A stretch of DNA of 55,664 nt from CAYMEK01 sp964389305 (GTDB taxonomy: Bacteria > Spirochaetota > Spirochaetia > SZUA-6 > DRHE01), in the NCBI GenBank assembly GCA_964389305.1, contig CAYMEK010000025.1, forward strand, positions 1 through 55,664. The letters are read 5' to 3'. Below, piece by piece: positions 51,596 through 55,664 of this stretch. The notes under the pieces were generated by a model. That model searched no databases and was not told the DNA's origin. It saw only the letters and a program-made list of their open reading frames with translations. The stretch's first letter is position 1. Every line of letters starts with the position of its first letter. The position numbers were made by a program, and so were the translations under genes.

Positions 51596-51635
51596 GCCGT
51601 GCACCCACTGGTGGCGGCGGGTGCTTCCGCACGGC
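51596..51635 (+). other. Mutually exclusive hairpins between creatininase and SDR genes
   Basis: GCCGTGC (51596-51602) can pair with GCACGGC (51629-51635), while GCACCC (51601-51606) can pair with GGGTGC (51619-51624); the two compete for shared bases. No T-run follows. It may tune message stability in the operon. Confidence 0.35.
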
Positions 51636-51673
51636 AGCCCGGCGGCGTCGACTCAGAACAAGGAGGGTAGAGA

Positions 51674-52450
51674 ATGGGCGGTGAACGGCTGTTGAACAAG
51701 GTGGCGGTAGTAACCGGTGCTGCCCGTGGAATGGGCTTCGCCACCGCCAAAGCCCTGGCGGCGGAAAGCGCGAAAGTGCTCGTCACCGACGTCGACGAGG
51801 CCGGGATCGATTCGGCGGTGGCGGAACTTCGCCAAGACAACGAGCAGGTAACCGGACGCCGGCTGGACGTCACCCGTCTGGCCGAAGTGCGGGAGATGGT
51901 GCGGGCCGTGATCCAGGAATGGGGCGGGATCGATATTCTGGTCAACAACGCCGGCGGCGCCTTGAATACTCCCCATCGGCTTCAGGAGATCGAGGAAAAG
52001 CACTGGGACCTGGTAGTGAACGTGAATCTTAAGGGCACCTTTTTCTGCTGCCAGGCGGTCATCCCGGAAATGGCCGATCGCAGCGGCGGGTCCATAATCA
52101 ACATGTCGGCCCTTGCGGCTCACTGGCGGGCTTCGCTGGCCGGCGTCCAGTACACGGCGGCCAAGGCCGGGGTGGAAGGCCTGACCCGCCAGCTGGCTTA
52201 TGACTGGGGACCGTACGGCGTCCGGGTGAATGCCGTGGCGCCGACCGTCACCATTACCGGAGAACGGGTTAAGGCTCTCTGGGAGGGCAAGGATCCTTCC
52301 GAGCAGGAGAGGATCCTCTCCCAGATACCTCTGCGCCGACTGAGCAGGCCAGAGGAGATCGCCGCGGTGATCGTATTTCTGGCTTCCGACGAATCGTGCT
52401 ACATCACGGGAACCTGCGTCGACGTAAACGGGGGAAGATATCTCAGATAG
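51674..52450 (+). CDS. Short-chain dehydrogenase/reductase
   Basis: 258-residue classical SDR. Cofactor motif TGAARGMG (TGxxxGxG) is at about 15-22, NNAG at about 94-97, and the catalytic Ser145, Tyr160 and Lys164 are in YTAAK. Asp in VTDVDEAG after the second strand suggests NAD preference. It oxidises or reduces a secondary alcohol of the island's substrate. Ribosome-binding site AAGGAGGG. The gap to the creatininase gene is 106 bp. Confidence 0.88.
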   Translation: MGGERLLNKVAVVTGAARGMGFATAKALAAESAKVLVTDVDEAGIDSAVAELRQDNEQVTGRRLDVTRLAEVREMVRAVIQEWGGIDILVNNAGGALNTPHRLQEIEEKHWDLVVNVNLKGTFFCCQAVIPEMADRSGGSIINMSALAAHWRASLAGVQYTAAKAGVEGLTRQLAYDWGPYGVRVNAVAPTVTITGERVKALWEGKDPSEQERILSQIPLRRLSRPEEIAAVIVFLASDESCYITGTCVDVNGGRYLR

Positions 52451-52502
52451 CAGGCCGGAGATCGCCCCCTGCGGCGGTCGCCCGGAGGGAGAGTAAAAGG
52501 GC

Positions 52503-53513
52503 ATGAAGCGAAATCGTGGCACGGTACTCCTGCCTCAGCCGATCGAAGGGCAGGCCGTGGCTCTGCTGAGGGAGAAGGGGCTGGAGATCGTTCAGGCCCC
52601 CGACGCGAACCCCCGAACGGTGGCCCCCCTGATGAGCAAGGCCAAGGCCGTTATTCTGCGTACCGGAATAACCATAACCCGCGAGCTACTGGATAGCGCG
52701 GACGATTTGTGGATGATTTCCAGGACGGGGGGAGGGGTCGACAACGTCGATGTGCAGGCGGCGACCGAAAGAGATATCCTGGTCACCTCCAGCCTGGGAG
52801 TCAATACCGGCTCGGTTGTCGAACATTGCCTGGCTCTGATCACGGCCTCTTTCAAGCAGCTTTTCAGGCTGGATAGGGAAGTCAGGAAGAGCAATTTCGG
52901 AGTCAGATACAGGAACCTTCCACAGGACCTGCAGGGAAAGACCCTGGGGATCGTGGGCTTCGGTAGGATCGGCTCGACGCTGGCCAGTCACTGCCGGAAA
53001 CTCTTCGCCATGACGATCCTGGCCTACGACCGGTATCTCAGTCCAAAAGCCCGTCAGGCTGTGGCTTCCTGGGTACGCTTCACCTCGCTGGACAACCTCT
53101 TCCGGGACTCGGACGTGGTGTCGATTCACCTGCCCCTGACTGCCGAGACAAACGGCCTGGTAGACTGGAAAAAATTGAGCGCAATGAAAGCCGGCGCCTT
53201 CATCATCAACACTTCCAGGGGCGAGGTTATTCGCGAGGGCGATCTGGTCAGAGCGCTCAAAGCGGGGGTGATCGCGGGAGCAGGGCTCGACGTATTCGAG
53301 AAGGAGCCGCCGCCGGCGGACAGTCCCCTGCTGGGCTTGGAGAACGTCATCCTGACGCCTCACTCGGCGGCCCTAACCAGGGAATGCGTGGTCAGAATGG
53401 CTGTCAGCGCCGCCGCCCGGGTGGTCGATCTGTTCAGCGGCTTTGTTCCTGAAAATATAGTCAATCCCGAAGTGCTATCCTCCGATAAATGGAGTCATCT
53501 GCGGGAGAAATAG
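52503..53513 (+). CDS. D-isomer-specific 2-hydroxyacid dehydrogenase 2
   Basis: 336 residues, phosphoglycerate-dehydrogenase-like, with intact NAD motif GFGRIGSTLA, catalytic Arg in NTSRGEVI, Glu in EKEPPPADSPL and His in LTPHSAALT. It differs from the first copy (45307-46281) at many positions, so the two likely serve different steps. It is the last gene of the right-hand operon. Ribosome-binding site GGAGGGAGAG. Confidence 0.87.
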   Translation: MKRNRGTVLLPQPIEGQAVALLREKGLEIVQAPDANPRTVAPLMSKAKAVILRTGITITRELLDSADDLWMISRTGGGVDNVDVQAATERDILVTSSLGVNTGSVVEHCLALITASFKQLFRLDREVRKSNFGVRYRNLPQDLQGKTLGIVGFGRIGSTLASHCRKLFAMTILAYDRYLSPKARQAVASWVRFTSLDNLFRDSDVVSIHLPLTAETNGLVDWKKLSAMKAGAFIINTSRGEVIREGDLVRALKAGVIAGAGLDVFEKEPPPADSPLLGLENVILTPHSAALTRECVVRMAVSAAARVVDLFSGFVPENIVNPEVLSSDKWSHLREK

Positions 53514-53530
53514 CTACCCTGGCGTTCTCC

Positions 53531-53559
53531 TTGACCCCGGTGATACTCATCCTTATAAT
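53531..53559 (+). promoter_or_regulatory. gltX promoter (leaderless arrangement)
   Basis: TTGACC (53531-53536), a 17-nt spacer and a perfect TATAAT (53554-53559). Nine C-rich bases then lead to the conserved gltX ATG, with no Shine-Dalgarno sequence. The leader can be at most a few nucleotides. Confidence 0.75.
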
Positions 53560-53568
53560 CCCCCTATC

Positions 53569-55038
53569 ATGACGGTACGGGTCCGCTATGCCCCATCGCC
53601 GACGGGCTTCCAGCACATCGGAGGCGTCCGCACTGCCCTGTTCAATTATCTGTTTGCCAGGGCCGGGAAGGGGCAGTTTATCCTGCGTATCGAAGATACG
53701 GACAGAGAGCGGTATAGGCAGGAGGCGCTCGAGGATATCTACAATACGTTCGACTGGCTGGGTTTTCACTGGGACGAAGGTCCGGACATCGACGGTCCTT
53801 GCGGCCCCTACCTGCAGTCCGAGCGAACGGAGCTGTACCGCAGGCAGGCCGCAAGCCTGGTGGAGGCAGGCCGGGCCTACCCCTGCTTCTGCACCCACGA
53901 GCGGCTGGAGCGGCTCAAGGAGGAGCAGCGCCGGACCGGGGCCCCTGCAGGCTATGACCGCCGCTGCCGGGATCTCGAGCCGCAGGAGCGACGGGAGCAG
54001 GAGCGGCAAGGCGTGAGGGCGGTGATTCGCTTCCGGGTGCCTCTGGAGGGATACACAAGCGTAAAGGACGAGCTGCTCGGCACGATCGAGACTCGTAATA
54101 CCGACATAAATCCCGATCCCGTGCTGCTTAAATCGGACGGCTTCCCGACCTACCACCTGGCCAACGTGGTGGACGACCACCTGATGGGGGTCACCCACAT
54201 CATGCGAGCCCAGGAGTGGCTGCCCTCCACGCCGCTGCACGTGCTTCTGTACCAGGCCTGCGGCTGGCAGCCGCCCAAGTACTGCCACCTTCCCATGGTT
54301 TTAGGCCAGGACGGTCAGAAGCTGTCCAAGCGTCACGGAGCGACTCGCGTGGTCGAGTTCAAGCAACGGGGCTACCTGCCGGAGGCGGTGATCAACTATC
54401 TGGCCCTGCTGGGCTGGAGCTTCGACGATTCGCGAGAGTTCTTCAGCCTGCCGGAGCTGCAGGAGCTTTTTTCACTGGACAGGTTGAACAAGGCCCCGGC
54501 GGTATTCGACTACCGGAAGCTGGACTGGTTCAACGGCATGTACATTCGCCGGCTGTCCGCCGAGAGGCTGGCTGAGCTGCTGTTTCCTTTTCTGCAGGAG
54601 CGGGGCTGGATCGGCAAGCCGCCGTCGGCGGAGGAGTGGAGCAGGGTGGCCGGGCTGGTTCCTCTGGTGCAGGAGCGATTGACGGTGCTGTCGGATGTGA
54701 CGGCCCTGGCCGGTTTTCTCTTCGAAGAGGTACAAACTCCGGCGGCCGAGGATCTGATCCCCAGGCGGCTGGACAGGCAGAAAGCCATCGAAGTGCTGAG
54801 GGCTGCCGCGGCGGAGCTGGAGAAGCTGGGCGAGCGTTCGGCCGAGGAGAACGAAAACCGCTTTCGCGAGCTGGCCGGGAGCCTGGAGGTGAAGCTCGGC
54901 GACCTGCTGATGCCCGTGCGGGTGGCGGTGACCGGAAGCCGGGTGTCTCCGCCTCTGTTCGAATCGATACGCCTGCTGGGTACCGGCAAAGCTCTGTCTA
55001 GAATACATAGAGCAGTACGGAGATTGGGAGAAGCATGA
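53569..55038 (+). CDS. gltX: Glutamyl-tRNA synthetase
   Basis: 489-residue class I synthetase. MTVRVRYAPSPTGFQHIGG holds the HIGH-equivalent HIGG, with Gln before it as in spirochaete enzymes. LRIEDTDRERY, the QEWLPSTP segment and the KMSKS-equivalent KLSKR (251-255) follow, and an all-helical anticodon-binding domain fills the last 150 residues. The N-terminus is conserved, so the start is firm although it has no ribosome-binding site. The stop overlaps the glycyl-tRNA synthetase start. Confidence 0.96.
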   Translation: MTVRVRYAPSPTGFQHIGGVRTALFNYLFARAGKGQFILRIEDTDRERYRQEALEDIYNTFDWLGFHWDEGPDIDGPCGPYLQSERTELYRRQAASLVEAGRAYPCFCTHERLERLKEEQRRTGAPAGYDRRCRDLEPQERREQERQGVRAVIRFRVPLEGYTSVKDELLGTIETRNTDINPDPVLLKSDGFPTYHLANVVDDHLMGVTHIMRAQEWLPSTPLHVLLYQACGWQPPKYCHLPMVLGQDGQKLSKRHGATRVVEFKQRGYLPEAVINYLALLGWSFDDSREFFSLPELQELFSLDRLNKAPAVFDYRKLDWFNGMYIRRLSAERLAELLFPFLQERGWIGKPPSAEEWSRVAGLVPLVQERLTVLSDVTALAGFLFEEVQTPAAEDLIPRRLDRQKAIEVLRAAAAELEKLGERSAEENENRFRELAGSLEVKLGDLLMPVRVAVTGSRVSPPLFESIRLLGTGKALSRIHRAVRRLGEA

Positions 55039-55664
55039 TGGTATCCATGGATACCCTCGTATCCCTGTGCAAACGAAGAGGGTTCATCTATCAATCCAGC
55101 GAGATCTACGGCGGCCTCGCTTCGGCCTGGGACTACGGCCCGATGGGAGTGGAGCTCAAGAACAAGGTGCAGAGCTTCTGGTGGCGTGAAATGACTCAGC
55201 TACACGACAACATCGTGGGACTGGATGCGGCGATCCTGATGCATCCCCGGGTCTGGGAAGCCTCCGGACACGTGGAGAATTTCACGGACCCTCTGGTGGA
55301 TTGCAGGAAATGCAAGCAGCGTTTCCGCGCCGACCAGCTATCCGAACAGAGCCTGGCCACTCACACCTGCCCCGAGTGCGGGGGCGAGCTGACCGATCCC
55401 AGGCAGTTCAACCTGATGTTCCAGACCCATCTCGGGCCCGTGGAGAACGACGGATCGGTTGTGTATCTGCGTCCGGAGACTGCCCAGGGCATCTACGTGA
55501 ACTTCAAGAACGTGGTTCAGACCAGCCGGATGAAGGTGCCGTTCGGGATTGCCCAGGTGGGCAAGGCTTTCCGCAACGAGATCACAACCAAGAACTTTAT
55601 CTTCCGCACCTGCGAGTTCTAGCAGATGGAGATGCAGTTCTTCATTCATCCCTCGGAGGACCAG
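55035..55664 (+). pseudogene. glyQS: Glycyl-tRNA synthetase (dimeric, class II), interrupted by in-frame TAG; 3' end outside window
   Basis: The first 195 residues of the alpha2-type glycyl-tRNA synthetase. LCKRRGFIYQSSEIYGGL, WDYGPMGVELKN, a CRKCKQRF/CPECGGE zinc-binding insert, RPETAQGIYVNF and motif 2 AFRNEIT are visible. After FRTCEF the frame meets TAG at 55620-55622, where the family has Glu (EFEQMEM), and then continues in frame with QMEMQFF to the window edge. A single G-to-T change from GAG explains it. Sequencing error, a true nonsense mutation or readthrough are all possible. TAG ends other intact genes here, so it is not recoded genome-wide. ATG 55035 overlaps the gltX stop. Confidence 0.8.

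Noticed and set aside
55620..55622. Genome-wide reassignment of TAG to an amino acid
   Set aside because: TAG ends sufU, secA, pgeF, the E2 gene, gntR2 and the Rieske gene at their expected lengths, so it is a normal stop codon in this genome.
1..55664. tRNA genes, CRISPR array, transposases or integration sites bordering the catabolic island
   Set aside because: I looked through the intergenic regions and saw no cloverleaf-like sequence, spaced repeats, transposase frame or flanking direct repeats; the island may be old or vertically inherited.

Overview
The window reads as a moderately GC-rich bacterial chromosome segment, most likely from a free-living spirochaete. Supporting cues are the GltX signature GFQHIGG, two tandem divergent EF-G paralogues, a spirochaete-like SecA, several lipoproteins with relaxed lipoboxes, and a PilZ protein with an atypical N-terminal domain. 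This assignment is inference from remembered family features, not from a search. I saw no tRNA, rRNA, CRISPR array, insertion sequence or phage gene.

Left part (1-31 kb) is mostly core metabolism and housekeeping. It opens with the end of a SUF iron-sulfur operon (sufB 3' end, sufD, Rieske ferredoxin, sufS, sufU). This runs without a break into the E1alpha, E1beta and E2 genes of a 2-oxoacid dehydrogenase; no E3 gene is present. On the other strand lie a flavodiiron protein and a MetF-like reductase, divergent from a RibL-like nucleotidyltransferase, so three flavin-related genes share one promoter region. Next come a two-component system, a spondin-domain lipoprotein, secA, a conserved lipoprotein, nnr, two membrane proteins, two EF-Gs, a CAP-domain lipoprotein with a repeated lipobox, argS, pgeF, a metallo-beta-lactamase-fold enzyme, an Rrf2 regulator, an SSF transporter and a PilZ protein.

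Middle and right (32.0-53.5 kb) form an accessory catabolic island. It holds a class II aldolase, a HAD phosphatase, a beta-hydroxyacid dehydrogenase, a GntR/FadR regulator and a complete branched-chain-type (Liv) ABC transporter in unusual gene order. A five-gene minus-strand operon follows (MBL hydrolase, Zn alcohol dehydrogenase, DddP-like M24 protein, HMGL-like lyase, D-2-hydroxyacid dehydrogenase). A second, closely similar GntR regulator then heads a plus-strand operon (Zn alcohol dehydrogenase, Tm-1-like UPF0261 protein, DapA-family aldolase, creatininase-family hydrolase, SDR, second D-2-hydroxyacid dehydrogenase). The two regulators have nearly identical DNA-binding helices. TGT-N3-AC sites sit in the promoters of the aldolase, both regulators and the transporter, so the island looks like one regulon for an unidentified hydroxylated acid, cyclitol or related compound. 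This is the best candidate for an undescribed system here.

Right edge: gltX and the start of a dimeric-type glycyl-tRNA synthetase gene. The latter is interrupted by an in-frame TAG inside its most conserved block. Several housekeeping genes (gltX, secA, pgeF, the RibL-like gene) have good sigma70-type promoters ending only 6-11 nt before conserved start codons without a Shine-Dalgarno sequence, which suggests leaderless transcripts.
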